A stretch of 64,000 nucleotides of DNA, taken from assembly GCA_028868825.1 (NCBI GenBank), contig JAGWTU010000024.1, positions 1-64,000 on the forward strand, read 5' to 3'. The first letter of the stretch is position 1; each line of letters begins with the position of its first letter. The notes under the pieces are model-generated. The model saw only the letters and a list, made by a program, of their open reading frames with translations. It made no database searches and was not told the origin of the DNA. A program made the position numbers and the translations under genes. This DNA comes from Burkholderiales bacterium. Its GTDB lineage: Bacteria > Pseudomonadota > Gammaproteobacteria > Burkholderiales > Burkholderiaceae_C. Shown here piece by piece: positions 15,761 through 25,374 of this stretch.

Positions 15761-18700
15761 GTCCCGGATGGACGTGGCCACCTCCGCCGCCGAGCCTCAA
15801 GCGGGGAGGACCGGCCGGCTCGCGGGCTGGCTCTGGGCGGCGCTCGGCGCCGCCGTCGTCGCGCTCACCACGCTGGCGCTGGTACGGGCCCACGACAGCC
15901 TGCGCGAACGCGCGGCGCTCGAGCTCGAGTCGGTGTCGGCGCTGCGCACCCAGCTCGTCGTCGACTGGCTGCGCCAGCAGACGGCGCAGGCCGAATTCGC
16001 GCGCACGAGCGAGCTCTGGGCGAAGCAGCTGGGCGCGTGGCGCAGCAGCGGCGACGCCGGCGCGCTGGCCGCGCTGCTCGCGCGCGTGCGCCAGTCGCGC
16101 CAGACCTACGGCGAAGGCGCCGCGCTGCTGCTCGACCCGCAGGGCCAGATCATCGCCGGCGTCGGCCCGGTGCCGGCGACGACGCCCGCCGCGCTGCGCG
16201 AGGCGACGCAGCTGGCGATCGCCGCGGGCCAGATCCGCAGGACCACGCTCCATACCGTCGACGGCCAGCCGGCGCTGGACATCGTCGCGCCGCTGCTCGG
16301 CGCCGGTGCCGCGGCACCCGGCGTGCTGGCGCTGCGCGTCGACGTCGAGCACCAGCTGCTGCCGCTGCTCGCCGGCTGGCCGCTGCCGATGCGCAGCGCA
16401 ACGACGCGCCTGGTCGAGCTGCGCGACGGCCGCCTCTTCGGCCTGGCACACGGCACGCCGCTGCCGCTGTCGACGCCGCAACTGCTCGCGGCACAGGCCA
16501 TCCGCGGCGAGATCGCGCTCGACCGCGCGCACAGCGGCCTCGACTACCGCGGCCTGCCGGTGCTGGGTGTCATCCGCGCCGTGCCCGGCACCCCCTGGTA
16601 CGTCAGCGCGAAGGTCGATCTGGCCGAACTCGCGGCGGCCGAGCGCGCCTCGTCGGCCTGGATCGCCGCGTGCGGCGCGCTGGCCCTGCTCGGCGTCGTC
16701 GGCGCCGCCGCGCTGCAGCGCCAGCGCCGCCGCCTCGCGCGGGCCCAGGTCCGCGAGGCCGAGCAGCACCGGCAGCTGCAGGCCATCGACCTGCTGCGCG
16801 CCGTCACCGAGGGCTCGAGCGACGCCATCTTCGCCAAGGACCGCGAGGGCCGCTACCTGATGTGCAACGCCCAGGTCGCGCGCTTCGTCGGCCGTCCGGT
16901 CGAGGCCATCGTCGGCCGCAACGACCGCGAGATCTTCGGCGCCGAGCAGGCCGCGCCGGTGATGGCCAACGACGCCGTCGTGATGTCGCAGGACCGCGTC
17001 GTCAGCTACGAGGAGGCGCTGGGCCTCGGCGCCGAGCCGACCGTGTTCCTCGCCATCAAGGGGCCGCTGCACGACACCGACGGCCGCGTCAGCGGGGTGT
17101 GGGGCATCTCGCGCGACATCACCGAGCGCGCCCGCGCCCAGGCCGAGCTCGAGCGCCACCGCCACCATCTGCAGGAACTGGTCGACGAGCGCACGACGCA
17201 ATGGCAGCAGGCCAACCGCGCGCTGCGCGAGAGCGAGCATTTCATCCGCACGATCGCCGACAACCAGCCCAGCCTGCTCGCCTACTGGGACCGCGAGCTG
17301 CGCTGCCGCTTCGCCAACCGGGCCTACCGCGAGTGGTACGGACGCGAGACCGCGCAGATCGTCGGGCGCCGCATCGACGAGGTCTTCGCCGCCGCGCGCA
17401 TCGACCTCGTGCGGCCGCATATCGACGCCGTGCTCGCCGGCCGCACCGAACACTTCGAACGCGAGCTGATCAGCGCCGACGGGCGCCGCATGCCCTGCTG
17501 GTGCACGTACACGCCGGACTGGGTCGACGGCGCCGTGCACGGCTTCCTCGTGCAGACCTGGGACACCGGCGACCTCAAGCGCGCCGAGCACCGGCTCGAG
17601 CAGGTCAACGCCGAACTCGTCGTCTCGCGCGACCGCGCCGAGCAGGCCAGTCGCGCCAAGAGCGCGTTCCTGGCGAACATGAGCCACGAGATCCGCACGC
17701 CCTTGAACGCCATCGTCGTGCTGACCCATCTGCTGCGTCGCGACGCCACCGACGCGCTCGCCCGCGATCGACTGGAGAAGGTCGACGACGCCGCCTCGCA
17801 GCTCCTGCAGGTCATCGGCGACATCCTCGACCTGTCGACGATCGAGTCCGGCCGCTTCCAGCTCGAACTCGCCGACTTCTCGCTGCGCGAGCTGCTGGCG
17901 GACTGCCGCGCGCGCGTCGCCGCCGGTGCCGACGCCAAGGGCCTGGCGCTCGATCTCGACGCCGGCGCGGTCCCGGACGCGCTGCGCGGCGACCCGCAGC
18001 GCCTGACGCAGGCGCTGATGAACCTGCTGAGCAACGCGGTGAAGTTCACCGAGCAGGGCGGCGTGAAGGTCCGCGTCGAGGCGCTGGACGACGCCCGGGA
18101 AGCGCTGACGCTGCGCTTCGTCGTCAGCGACACCGGCATCGGCATCGCGCCCGAGCGGCTGGCGCCGCTGTTCGAGGCCTTCGTGCAGGGCGACGGGTCG
18201 ACGACGCGGCGCTTCGGCGGCACCGGACTCGGCCTGGCGATCACCCAGCGGCTGGCCGCCCTGATGGGCGGCGAGGTCGGCGTCACCAGCGAACCCGGCC
18301 GCGGCAGCGAGTTCTGGTTCACGTCGCGCGTCGAGCGCGGCGCGGCGGCCGCGCCGCCGGGCGCCGCCGCCGCCGCTCCCGCCAAGCCGGTGGGCGCGAT
18401 CGACGGCGAACGCGGCGATCGCGGTGCGCGGCCCGCTGCGACTGCGGCAGCCGCGCGCCCCGGCACCGCGGTGCCGGTCGTCGACGGCCTCGACGCCGCC
18501 GTCGCGCTGCGCTACCTCGGCGGCCGCGTCGAGACCTATCGCCGCATCCTGCAGCAGTTCGCGACCCACTATGCCGACAGCCCGGCGGTGCTGCAGGGCG
18601 CACTCGAGCGCGGCGATGGCCAGGCGCTGGCGCAGTACGCGCATTCGATCCGCGGCGCGTCGGCAGCGATCGGCGCGACGCGGCTGCCGGCGCTGGCCGC

Positions 18701-19049
18701 GGCGGTCGAGGCGGCGGTCGCGCACGCGGCGCCGCCGGCCGATCTCGAGGCCGCGGTGCAGGCGTTGCGAGTCGAGCTCGAAGCCGTCGTCACCGCGATC
18801 ACCGCCGCCGCGCGCGTCGAAGTGGCGCCGCCCGCGGCGGCGGGCGACGCGCTGCCGGCGGCCGCGCTCGATGAACTCGAGGCGCTGCTGGCAGCGTCGG
18901 ATTACGGCGCCGTCGAGTCGCAGCGCCGCCTCGCGCCGGCGCTGCAGCGGCACGCGGCGGCCGAGGCGGCCCGACTCGACGCCTGCCTGCGCGCGTTCGA
19001 CTACGAGGGTGCGCTGGCGGCGCTGCGCGCGCTGCGCGAGCGCGGCTGA
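15753..19049 (+). CDS. PAS sensor histidine kinase with C-terminal Hpt, no receiver
   Basis: 1098 residues: a membrane helix (about 24-43), a large periplasmic Cache-like sensor (about 45-300) ending [20 protein letters not shown], a second helix (about 305-325), two PAS domains (about 345-465 and 495-615), HisKA with His645 in [12 protein letters not shown], HATPase_c (N-box LLSNAVKFT, then DTGIGIAP and GGTGLGLAI), an Ala/Pro linker, and an Hpt domain with His964 in [14 protein letters not shown]. The receiver that normally sits between kinase and Hpt is missing. The neighbouring HD-GYP regulator has a receiver and could take that place. Start GTG 15753 overlaps the previous gene; ATG 15768 is an alternative. 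Confidence 0.92.
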   Translation: MPESRMDVATSAAEPQAGRTGRLAGWLWAALGAAVVALTTLALVRAHDSLRERAALELESVSALRTQLVVDWLRQQTAQAEFARTSELWAKQLGAWRSSGDAGALAALLARVRQSRQTYGEGAALLLDPQGQIIAGVGPVPATTPAALREATQLAIAAGQIRRTTLHTVDGQPALDIVAPLLGAGAAAPGVLALRVDVEHQLLPLLAGWPLPMRSATTRLVELRDGRLFGLAHGTPLPLSTPQLLAAQAIRGEIALDRAHSGLDYRGLPVLGVIRAVPGTPWYVSAKVDLAELAAAERASSAWIAACGALALLGVVGAAALQRQRRRLARAQVREAEQHRQLQAIDLLRAVTEGSSDAIFAKDREGRYLMCNAQVARFVGRPVEAIVGRNDREIFGAEQAAPVMANDAVVMSQDRVVSYEEALGLGAEPTVFLAIKGPLHDTDGRVSGVWGISRDITERARAQAELERHRHHLQELVDERTTQWQQANRALRESEHFIRTIADNQPSLLAYWDRELRCRFANRAYREWYGRETAQIVGRRIDEVFAAARIDLVRPHIDAVLAGRTEHFERELISADGRRMPCWCTYTPDWVDGAVHGFLVQTWDTGDLKRAEHRLEQVNAELVVSRDRAEQASRAKSAFLANMSHEIRTPLNAIVVLTHLLRRDATDALARDRLEKVDDAASQLLQVIGDILDLSTIESGRFQLELADFSLRELLADCRARVAAGADAKGLALDLDAGAVPDALRGDPQRLTQALMNLLSNAVKFTEQGGVKVRVEALDDAREALTLRFVVSDTGIGIAPERLAPLFEAFVQGDGSTTRRFGGTGLGLAITQRLAALMGGEVGVTSEPGRGSEFWFTSRVERGAAAAPPGAAAAAPAKPVGAIDGERGDRGARPAATAAAARPGTAVPVVDGLDAAVALRYLGGRVETYRRILQQFATHYADSPAVLQGALERGDGQALAQYAHSIRGASAAIGATRLPALAAAVEAAVAHAAPPADLEAAVQALRVELEAVVTAITAAARVEVAPPAAAGDALPAAALDELEALLAASDYGAVESQRRLAPALQRHAAAEAARLDACLRAFDYEGALAALRALRERG

Positions 19050-19052
19050 AGC

Positions 19053-19069
19053 GCGGCCGCAGCGGCCGC
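19053..19069. terminator. Palindromic hairpin between convergent genes
   Basis: Two copies of GCGGCCGC separated by one A lie between the kinase stop and the livM stop. The arms can fold as a six-base-pair G+C stem with a five-base loop on either strand. The arm on the right includes the first base of the livM stop codon (minus strand TAG). There is no T-run, so intrinsic termination is uncertain; the convergent position is the main support. Confidence 0.35.
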
Positions 19070-20037
19070 TACGACGACTTGCCGCGCCGCCGCTGCCAGG
19101 CCAGCAGCTCGCCGACGAAGCCGCGGCGGAAGCCGACGACGCAGACGACGAAGATGGCGCCGATGATCACCGTGACCCAGGAGCCGACGCGGTCGGCGAG
19201 GAACTCCTGCAGCCCGATGATCGTGAACGCGCCCAGCACCGGCCCGGCGAAGGTGCCCATGCCGCCGAGCAAGGTCATCAGGATGACCTCGCCCGAGAGC
19301 GACCAATGCGCATCGGACAGCGTCGCGAAGCCCAGCACCAGCGTCTTCAGCGAGCCGCCGAGACCGGCCAGGCCGGCCGAGAGCACGAAGGCGAGCAGCT
19401 TGTAGCGGTCGACGTTGTAGCCCAGCGAGATCGCGCGCGGCTCGTTCTCGCGGATCGCCTTGAGCACCTGGCCGTAGGGCGAATGGACGATGCGCACGAT
19501 GGCCGCGAAGACGGCGACGAAGATCGCCAGCACGAGGTAGTACATCGTGAGGTCGCTGCGCAGCGACAGCAGGCCGAACAGACGGCCGCGCGGTACGCCC
19601 TGCAGCCCGTCCTCGCCGCCGGTGAACGGCGCCTGCAGCCAGACGAAATAGACCATCTGCGCCATCGCCAGGGTGATCATCGCGAAGTAGATGCCCTGAC
19701 GGCGGATCGCGATCAGGCCGACGACGAGACCGACGAGCGCCGCGCCCAGCGTGCCGACGAGCATACCGAGCTCGGGCGAGAGCCCGGCGCTGCGCACCGC
19801 CAGCCCGGTGAAGTAGGCGGCGGCGCCGAAGAACGCCGCATGACCGAACGACAGCAGCCCGGTGTAGCCGAGCAGCAGGTTGAAGGCGCAGGCGAAGATC
19901 GCGAAGCACATCGCCTTCATCACGAAGATCGGGTACAGGCCGATGAACGGCGCCACCAGCAGCAGCGCCAGCGCCACCAGCCAGGCGATGCGGGCGCGCC
20001 GCTCGAGCATCGCTTCGGTCAGGCCGCTGCTGCTCAT
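19069..20037 (-). CDS. livM: Branched-chain amino acid type ABC permease (LivM family)
   Basis: A 322-residue inner membrane permease with about nine hydrophobic segments. Hallmarks are FNLLLGYTGLLSFGHAAFFG and the cytoplasmic coupling motif SPYGQVLKAIRENEPRAISL, followed by GGMGTFAGPVLGAF. The ATG at 20037 overlaps the LivH stop by one base (TGATG). It is the last gene of a liv-like operon. Substrate could be branched-chain amino acids or another small carboxylate or amide; the family name does not fix it. Confidence 0.92.
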   Translation of the reverse strand: MSSSGLTEAMLERRARIAWLVALALLLVAPFIGLYPIFVMKAMCFAIFACAFNLLLGYTGLLSFGHAAFFGAAAYFTGLAVRSAGLSPELGMLVGTLGAALVGLVVGLIAIRRQGIYFAMITLAMAQMVYFVWLQAPFTGGEDGLQGVPRGRLFGLLSLRSDLTMYYLVLAIFVAVFAAIVRIVHSPYGQVLKAIRENEPRAISLGYNVDRYKLLAFVLSAGLAGLGGSLKTLVLGFATLSDAHWSLSGEVILMTLLGGMGTFAGPVLGAFTIIGLQEFLADRVGSWVTVIIGAIFVVCVVGFRRGFVGELLAWQRRRGKSS

Positions 20038-20921
20038 CACTTTTCCTTGCCGAAGAGGCCGGCGGGCCGGATCATCAGCACGATGGCCATGATCACGAAG
20101 ACGACGATGTTCGACGCCTCGGGGTAGAAGACCTTGGTCAGCCCTTCGATGATGCCGAGCGCGAGGCCGGTGAGGATCGAGCCCAGGATCGATCCCATGC
20201 CGCCGATGACGACGACGGCGAAGACGACGATGATCAGGCTCGAGCCCATCAGCGGCGTGACCTGGATCACCGGCGCGGCGAGCACGCCGGCCAGCGCCGC
20301 GAGGCCGGTGCCGGCGGCGTAGGTCAGCATCACCATCACCGGCACGTTGATGCCGAAGGCCTGCACCAGCGTCGGGTTCTCGGTGCCGGCGCGCAGGTAG
20401 CTGCCCAGCCGCGTGCGCTCGATGATGAACCAGGTCGCCAGGCACACGGTGAGCGAGGCGAAGACGACGAAGGCGCGGTAGTTGGGCAGGATCATGAAGC
20501 CCAGGTTGGTCGCACCCTCGAGCGCATCGGGCACCGGATACGACTGGCCCGAGACGTCGAACCAGTAGCGGAACACGCCCTCGGCGATCAGCGCCAGGCC
20601 GAAGGTCAGCAGCAGGCCGTAGATCGGGTCGACCTTGTACAGGCGCTGCAGCAGCGTGCGCTCGATCACCGCGCCGAGCGCGCCGACGACGAGCGGCGAG
20701 AGCACGAGGGCGAACCAGAAGTTGATGCCCCAGCGGTCGAGCAGCACATAGGCCACGTAGGCGCCGATCATGTAGAGCGCGCCATGGGCGAAGTTGACGA
20801 TGCCCAGCAGGCCGAAGATGACCGCCAGCCCGAGGCTGAGCATCGCGTAGAACGAGCCGTTGACGAGCCCGAGCAGCAACTGGCCGAGGAAGGCCTGCAG
20901 CGGAATGCCGAAGATTTCCAT
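20037..20921 (-). CDS. livH: Branched-chain amino acid type ABC permease (LivH family)
   Basis: 294 residues, about eight membrane segments. Typical motifs: GLVNGSFYAMLSLGLAVIFG, LGIVNFAHGALYMIGAY, the coupling loop RLGSYLRAGTENPTLVQAFG and VIGGMGSILGSILTGL. Ends with LFGKEK. It pairs with LivM to form the membrane channel. It follows the binding-protein gene after 24 bases in the same operon. Confidence 0.93.
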   Translation of the reverse strand: MEIFGIPLQAFLGQLLLGLVNGSFYAMLSLGLAVIFGLLGIVNFAHGALYMIGAYVAYVLLDRWGINFWFALVLSPLVVGALGAVIERTLLQRLYKVDPIYGLLLTFGLALIAEGVFRYWFDVSGQSYPVPDALEGATNLGFMILPNYRAFVVFASLTVCLATWFIIERTRLGSYLRAGTENPTLVQAFGINVPVMVMLTYAAGTGLAALAGVLAAPVIQVTPLMGSSLIIVVFAVVVIGGMGSILGSILTGLALGIIEGLTKVFYPEASNIVVFVIMAIVLMIRPAGLFGKEK

Positions 20922-20945
20922 CGCCAGTTCTGCCCGGTCAGCGCG

Positions 20946-22160
20946 TCATTTCCAGAGCGCGCACTTCGACTCGGCCTTGGGCGTGAAGGCCTTCTCGCCC
21001 GGCGTCGTCGCGATCAGCTTGTAGTAGTCCCAGGGCGTGTTCGACTCGGCCGGCGTCTTCACCTCGAACAGGAACATGTCGTGGATCATGCGGCCGTCGG
21101 CGCGCACATAGCCGCCCTTGGCATACATGTCGTTGACCTTGCTCGCGCGCATCTTGGCCTCGATCTTGTCGCCGTCGTCGGTGCCCAGCGCCTTGACGGC
21201 GTTCAGATAGAACATCGTCGCCGAGTAGTCGGCGGCCTGCAGCGACGAGGGCATGCGCTTGAACTTCTCGAAGAAGCGCTTGGCCCAGGCGCGCGACTCG
21301 GGCGACTGGTTCCAGTACCAGCTGTCGGTCAGGTACATGCCCTGCGTCGCCTTCAGCCCCGCGGCGTGGACGTCGTTGATGAACATCAGCAGGCCGGCCA
21401 GCTTCATCGTCTTCGTGATGCCGAACTCGTTGGCCGCCTTGATCGCGTTGACGGTGTCACCGCCGGCATTGGCCAGCGCCAGCACCTGCGCCTTGCTCGA
21501 CTGCGCCTGCAGCAGGAACGACGAGAAATCGCTCGCCGACAGCGGGTGCCGCACCGAGCCGACGACGGTGCCGCCGGCGGCCTTCACCGCCGTCGTCGCA
21601 TCGTCCTGCAGCGCCGTGCCGAAGGCATAGTCGGCGGTCAGGAAGTACCAGGTCTTGCCGCCATGGGCGACGACCGCCGGCGCCTCGCCACGGGCCAGCG
21701 CCGCGGTGTCGTAGGCGTAGTGGATCGTGTACGGCGAGCATTGCGCGTTGGTCAGCGCCGAGCTGCCGGCGCCGATGGCGATGAAGGGCTTCTTCTTCTC
21801 GGCCGCGACCTTCGCCATCGCCAGGCTGGTGCCCGAGTTGGTGCCGCCGATGAGCACGTCCATGCCCTGCTGGTCGAACCATTCGCGCGCCTTGCTCGCG
21901 GCGACGTCGGCCTTGTTCTGGTGGTCGGCGGTGAGGACCTCGATCTTCTTGCCGTTGACGGTGCCGCCGAAGTCGGCCACCGCCATCTTGATCGCGTCGC
22001 CGCCGGCCGGGCCGTCGATGTCGGCGTACAGGCCCGACATGTCGGTGATGAAGCCGATGCGGACGACGTCGCCCGAGATCTGGGCCTGCGCGGGTGCGAC
22101 GGCACCGAACATCGCCCCCATGGCGGTCAGACAGGCGGCGTGCAACTTGCTGAATCTCAT
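20946..22160 (-). CDS. Periplasmic substrate-binding protein (LivJ/LivK-like, Peripla_BP_6)
   Basis: MRFSKLHAACLTAMGAMFGA followed by VAPAQAQ is a Sec signal with an AQA-type cleavage site. The mature protein opens with VVRIGFITDMSGLYADIDGP, the usual start of type I periplasmic binding proteins of the Liv class, then GGTNSGTSLAMAKVAAEKKK. The gene has a good ribosome binding site, AGGAG, placed two bases before a first ATG (22163) and five before a second (22160); the second has better spacing and was chosen. Its place between livF and livH makes it the operon's receptor. Sequences of this group bind diverse ligands, so the substrate is not assigned. Confidence 0.92.
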   Translation of the reverse strand: MRFSKLHAACLTAMGAMFGAVAPAQAQISGDVVRIGFITDMSGLYADIDGPAGGDAIKMAVADFGGTVNGKKIEVLTADHQNKADVAASKAREWFDQQGMDVLIGGTNSGTSLAMAKVAAEKKKPFIAIGAGSSALTNAQCSPYTIHYAYDTAALARGEAPAVVAHGGKTWYFLTADYAFGTALQDDATTAVKAAGGTVVGSVRHPLSASDFSSFLLQAQSSKAQVLALANAGGDTVNAIKAANEFGITKTMKLAGLLMFINDVHAAGLKATQGMYLTDSWYWNQSPESRAWAKRFFEKFKRMPSSLQAADYSATMFYLNAVKALGTDDGDKIEAKMRASKVNDMYAKGGYVRADGRMIHDMFLFEVKTPAESNTPWDYYKLIATTPGEKAFTPKAESKCALWK

Positions 22161-22186
22161 CATTTCTCCTTTGCGTTTCGGACGGA

Positions 22187-22891
22187 TCAGACGCCCAGGT
22201 ATTCGTGCAGCCGCGCCATGCGCGACGGCAGTTCCGCCTGGGTGAATTCCTGGATCACCTCGCCATGCTCGATGACGAGGAAGCGGTCGGCCAGCGGGGC
22301 GGCGAAGCGGAAGTTCTGCTCGACCATGACGATCGTGTAGCCCTGGGCGCGCAACGCCGTCACCATTTCGGCCAGCTTCTGGACGATCACCGGGGCCAGC
22401 CCCTCGGAGATCTCGTCCAGCAGCAGCAGCCGCGCGCCGGTGCGCAGGATGCGCGCCACCGCCAGCATCTGCTGCTCGCCGCCCGACAGCCGCGTGCCCT
22501 GGCTGTGCGCGCGCTCGAGCAGGTTCGGGAACATCTCGTAGATCTGCGCCACCGACATGCCGCCTGCGGCGAGCACCGGCGGCAGCATCAGGTTCTCCTC
22601 GGTCGACAGGCTCGAGAAGATGCCGCGCTCCTCGGGGCAGTAGCCCAGGCCCAGACGCGCGATGCGGTGCGTCGACATCGCGATCGTCTCGGTGCCGCGC
22701 ACCTGGATGCTGCCCTTGCGGCTGCCGATGAGGCCCATGATCGCGCGCAGCGTGCTCGTGCGTCCGGCGCCGTTGCGGCCCAGCAGCGTCACGACCTCGC
22801 CCTCGTCGACGTGGAAGTCGATGCCGTGCAGCACATGCGATTCGCCGTACCAGCCGTGCAGGCCCTTGACCTCGAGGAAGCGAGCCGTCAT
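22187..22891 (-). CDS. livF: ABC ATPase, LivF family, with Arg in the Walker A position
   Basis: 234 residues. Signature LSGGEQQMLAVARIL, Walker B LLLLDEISEGLAP and switch His region MVEQNFRFA are in order. The P-loop reads GRNGAGRTST, so residue 44, which is Lys in nearly all ABC ATPases, is Arg; the codon on the minus strand is CGC. Its partner LivG has a normal GPNGAGKTT. If Arg weakens ATP hydrolysis the transporter would be asymmetric. I have a memory of similar Arg-containing LivF homologues in proteobacteria, but could not check this. The gene starts one base after the livG stop. Confidence 0.92.
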   Translation of the reverse strand: MTARFLEVKGLHGWYGESHVLHGIDFHVDEGEVVTLLGRNGAGRTSTLRAIMGLIGSRKGSIQVRGTETIAMSTHRIARLGLGYCPEERGIFSSLSTEENLMLPPVLAAGGMSVAQIYEMFPNLLERAHSQGTRLSGGEQQMLAVARILRTGARLLLLDEISEGLAPVIVQKLAEMVTALRAQGYTIVMVEQNFRFAAPLADRFLVIEHGEVIQEFTQAELPSRMARLHEYLGV

Positions 22892-22892
22892 G

Positions 22893-23666
22893 TCAATGGG
22901 CGCCCTGCAGTTCGGTCTGCGCCGTGCCCATATAGGCCTCGATCACCGCCGGGTCCTTCGAGACCTGCTCGTACGGCCCCTCGGCCAGCGTGGCGCCGCG
23001 CTGCAGCACGGTGATGGTGTCGGCGATGCTGCTGACCACGCTCATATTGTGTTCGACCATCAGCACCGTGCGATCGGCGGCGACCTTCTTGATGAGCGCG
23101 CGGATGCGGTCGACGTCCTCCAGCCCCATGCCCTGGGTCGGCTCGTCGAGCAGCATCAGCTTGGGCTCCATCGCCAGCGTCGTCGCGATCTCGAGTGCGC
23201 GCTTGCGGCCGTAGCTCAGCTCGACGGCGGCCAGCGGCGCATAGGCCTCGAGGTCGACCTCGCGCAGCAGCGCCAGCGCGCGCTCGTTGAGGCTGTCGAG
23301 CAGGTGCTCGCTGCGCCAGAAGTGGAACGAGTTGCCGAGCCGGCTCTGCAGCGCGACGCGCACGTTCTCGAGCACGCTCAGGTGCGGGAACACCGACGAG
23401 ATCTGGAACGAGCGGATGACACCGCGCCGGGCGATGCGCGGCGGCGGCTCGGCCGTGATGTCCTGGCCTTCGAACAGGATCTGGCCCGAGGTCGGGGTCA
23501 GGAATTTCGTCAACAGATTGAAGCAGGTCGTCTTGCCGGCGCCATTGGGGCCGATCAGCGCGTGGATGGTTCCGCGCCGGACCTTCAGGTCCACCTTGCT
23601 GACGGCGACGAAGCCCTTGAATTCCTTGGTCAGCGCTCGAGTCTCGAGGATGATGGCGTCTTGCAT
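22893..23666 (-). CDS. livG: ABC ATPase, LivG family
   Basis: 257 residues with intact motifs: Walker A GPNGAGKTTCFNLLTKFL, Q-loop region SFQISSVFPHLSVLENV, signature VELSYGRKRALEIATTLA and Walker B LMLLDEPTQGM, switch His in MVEHNMSVV. The signature has LSYG in place of LSGG, which is common for LivG. It is the first gene of the liv-type operon, and its ATG at 23666 lies 97 bases from the divergent rhodanese gene, so the operon promoter should be in that spacer. Confidence 0.92.
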   Translation of the reverse strand: MQDAIILETRALTKEFKGFVAVSKVDLKVRRGTIHALIGPNGAGKTTCFNLLTKFLTPTSGQILFEGQDITAEPPPRIARRGVIRSFQISSVFPHLSVLENVRVALQSRLGNSFHFWRSEHLLDSLNERALALLREVDLEAYAPLAAVELSYGRKRALEIATTLAMEPKLMLLDEPTQGMGLEDVDRIRALIKKVAADRTVLMVEHNMSVVSSIADTITVLQRGATLAEGPYEQVSKDPAVIEAYMGTAQTELQGAH

Positions 23667-23763
23667 GGGCGCAGGCGTTGGCAGGCCCGCAGTGTAGGCC
23701 CAGCGCGCATTCCCTCCGGCTTCGGGAATACTCTCGTTACCCCCCGACTTCCGAGGTCCCCTC

Positions 23764-24213
23764 ATGACTACCCCCTTGTCCCCGGAAGATGCCGCGGTCG
23801 AGATCAGCCTGGCCAGCGCGCTCGAGATCTGGCGCCTGGGGCTGGCGACGATGGTCGACATCCGCCAGGCTTTCGAGATCGAGCTCAAGGGTGCGATCCC
23901 CGGAACGGTGCACATCCCGCTGTTCGAGGTCAAGCGCCTGCTCGGCCACGAACTGACCGAGGACGAGCAGGACATCCTCGACGCCGGCAAGCCCACCGAG
24001 ATCGACACCCAGGGCTTCTTCGGCACGCTCGACCGCGTCCACAACGACCACGACCACATCGTGCTGTGCATCTGCAACAGCGGCCGCCGCAGCCTCTATG
24101 CGGCGCGGCTGCTGCGCTCGCTGGGCTACCCGAAGGCACTGTCGGTGGCCGGCGGCTTCCAGGCCTGGAAGAAGGTGGCCGCTAGCGCGGCCCAGCCCGC
24201 CCCGGCCGCCTGA
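23764..24213 (+). CDS. Rhodanese-like sulfurtransferase
   Basis: A single-domain rhodanese of 149 residues. The active loop CNSGRRS contains catalytic Cys104, which would carry a persulfide, followed by the helix [20 protein letters not shown] and the GGFQAWK end typical of the family. The N-terminal half contains [10 protein letters not shown] and [10 protein letters not shown], the usual VDVR...IPGA-like pattern. It is cytoplasmic (no signal). Its last 32 bases overlap the end of mnmA on the other strand. MnmA needs persulfide sulfur for tRNA 2-thiolation, so a sulfur relay with this neighbour is possible but is inference. Confidence 0.88.
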   Translation: MTTPLSPEDAAVEISLASALEIWRLGLATMVDIRQAFEIELKGAIPGTVHIPLFEVKRLLGHELTEDEQDILDAGKPTEIDTQGFFGTLDRVHNDHDHIVLCICNSGRRSLYAARLLRSLGYPKALSVAGGFQAWKKVAASAAQPAPAA

Positions 24214-25315
24214 CGACGGGCGGCAATTCGGCGGCGGCTATGACGCCGCCGCCCAGGCACACCTCGCCGTCGTAGAGCACGGCGCTCTGGCCCGGCGTGA
24301 CGGCCCATTGCGGGGCGTCGAAATCCAGCCGCATCGCGTCCGCGGCCTCGATGGCCAGGGCGCAGGGCGCATCGGCCTGGCGGTAGCGCGTCTTCGCGGC
24401 GTAGCGTCCGGGCGCCGGCGCCTCGCCGGCGACCCAGCTGAGGTCGTCGGCGCGCAGCCAGCCCGACTGCAGCCAGGGATGGTCGTGGCCCTGCACGACA
24501 TGCAGCGCGTTGTGCTCGAGGTCCTTGTGCGCGACGTACCAGGGCTCGTGCTCGCCGCCGCCGGCGCGCTGGCCGCCCAGCCCCAGGCCCTGGCGCTGGC
24601 CCAGCGTGTAGAACGAGAGGCCGACGTGGCGCCCGACCTCGCGCCCCTGCGCGTCGATCATCGGCCCGGGCTCGCGGCTCAGGTAGCGCTCGAGGAATTC
24701 GCGGAACGGCCGCTCGCCGATGAAGCAGATGCCGGTCGAATCCTTCTTCTTCGCGTTCGGCAGGCCGACCTCGGCGGCGATGCGCCGCACCTCGGTCTTC
24801 GCCAGTTCGCCGACCGGGAACAGCGTGCGCGCGAGCTGGGCCTGGTTCAGGCGGTGCAGGAAATAGCTCTGGTCCTTGGCCGGGTCGAGCCCCTTGAGCA
24901 GTTCGTGGCGCCCGCCGCGCTCGCGCACGCGGGCGTAATGGCCGGTGGCGATCTTCGCCGCACCGAGGCGCATCGCGTGGTCGAGGAAGGCCTTGAACTT
25001 GATCTCCGCGTTGCACAGCACGTCGGGGTTGGGCGTGCGGCCGGCGGCGTATTCGCGCAGGAATTCGGCGAACACGCGGTCCTTGTAGTCGGACGCGAAA
25101 TTGACATGCTCGATCTCGATGCCGATGACGTCGGCGACGGCCGCCGCGTCGACGAAATCGACATTGCTCGAACAGTATTCGCCGTCGTCGTCGTCCTCCC
25201 AGTTCTTCATGAACAGGCCGATGACCTCGTGGCCCTGCCGCTTGAGCAGCCAGGCGCTGACCGCGGAATCGACACCGCCGCTCAGACCCACGACGACGCG
25301 CTGCCCAGTCCCCAT
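24182..25315 (-). CDS. mnmA: tRNA-specific 2-thiouridylase MnmA
   Basis: MnmA adenylates U34 of tRNA Lys, Glu and Gln and inserts sulfur. The PP-loop [15 protein letters not shown] opens the protein; Cys101 ([12 protein letters not shown]) and Cys197 (STGICFIGE) are the catalytic pair. [14 protein letters not shown] and the C-terminal beta domain are also present. 377 residues, slightly long for the family. ATG at 25315 ([14 protein letters not shown]) was chosen; the further upstream extension is not conserved in character. The 3' end overlaps the rhodanese gene for 32 bases, and the 59-base spacer on the other side is divergent from the DUF4337 gene. Confidence 0.95.
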   Translation of the reverse strand: MGTGQRVVVGLSGGVDSAVSAWLLKRQGHEVIGLFMKNWEDDDDGEYCSSNVDFVDAAAVADVIGIEIEHVNFASDYKDRVFAEFLREYAAGRTPNPDVLCNAEIKFKAFLDHAMRLGAAKIATGHYARVRERGGRHELLKGLDPAKDQSYFLHRLNQAQLARTLFPVGELAKTEVRRIAAEVGLPNAKKKDSTGICFIGERPFREFLERYLSREPGPMIDAQGREVGRHVGLSFYTLGQRQGLGLGGQRAGGGEHEPWYVAHKDLEHNALHVVQGHDHPWLQSGWLRADDLSWVAGEAPAPGRYAAKTRYRQADAPCALAIEAADAMRLDFDAPQWAVTPGQSAVLYDGEVCLGGGVIAAAELPPVVRRPGRAGPR

Positions 25316-25374
25316 GCCGCGAATTATCCCGCCACGCCACAATCGCGCCGTCCCACCCCCCAGGAGCGAGAGCG

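Noticed and set aside
14495..15781. Minus-strand extension of the GGDEF-EAL frame across the HD-GYP gene
   Set aside because: It is complementary to the strongly supported receiver/HD-GYP protein and shows no domain; ATG 14494 precedes the membrane segment.
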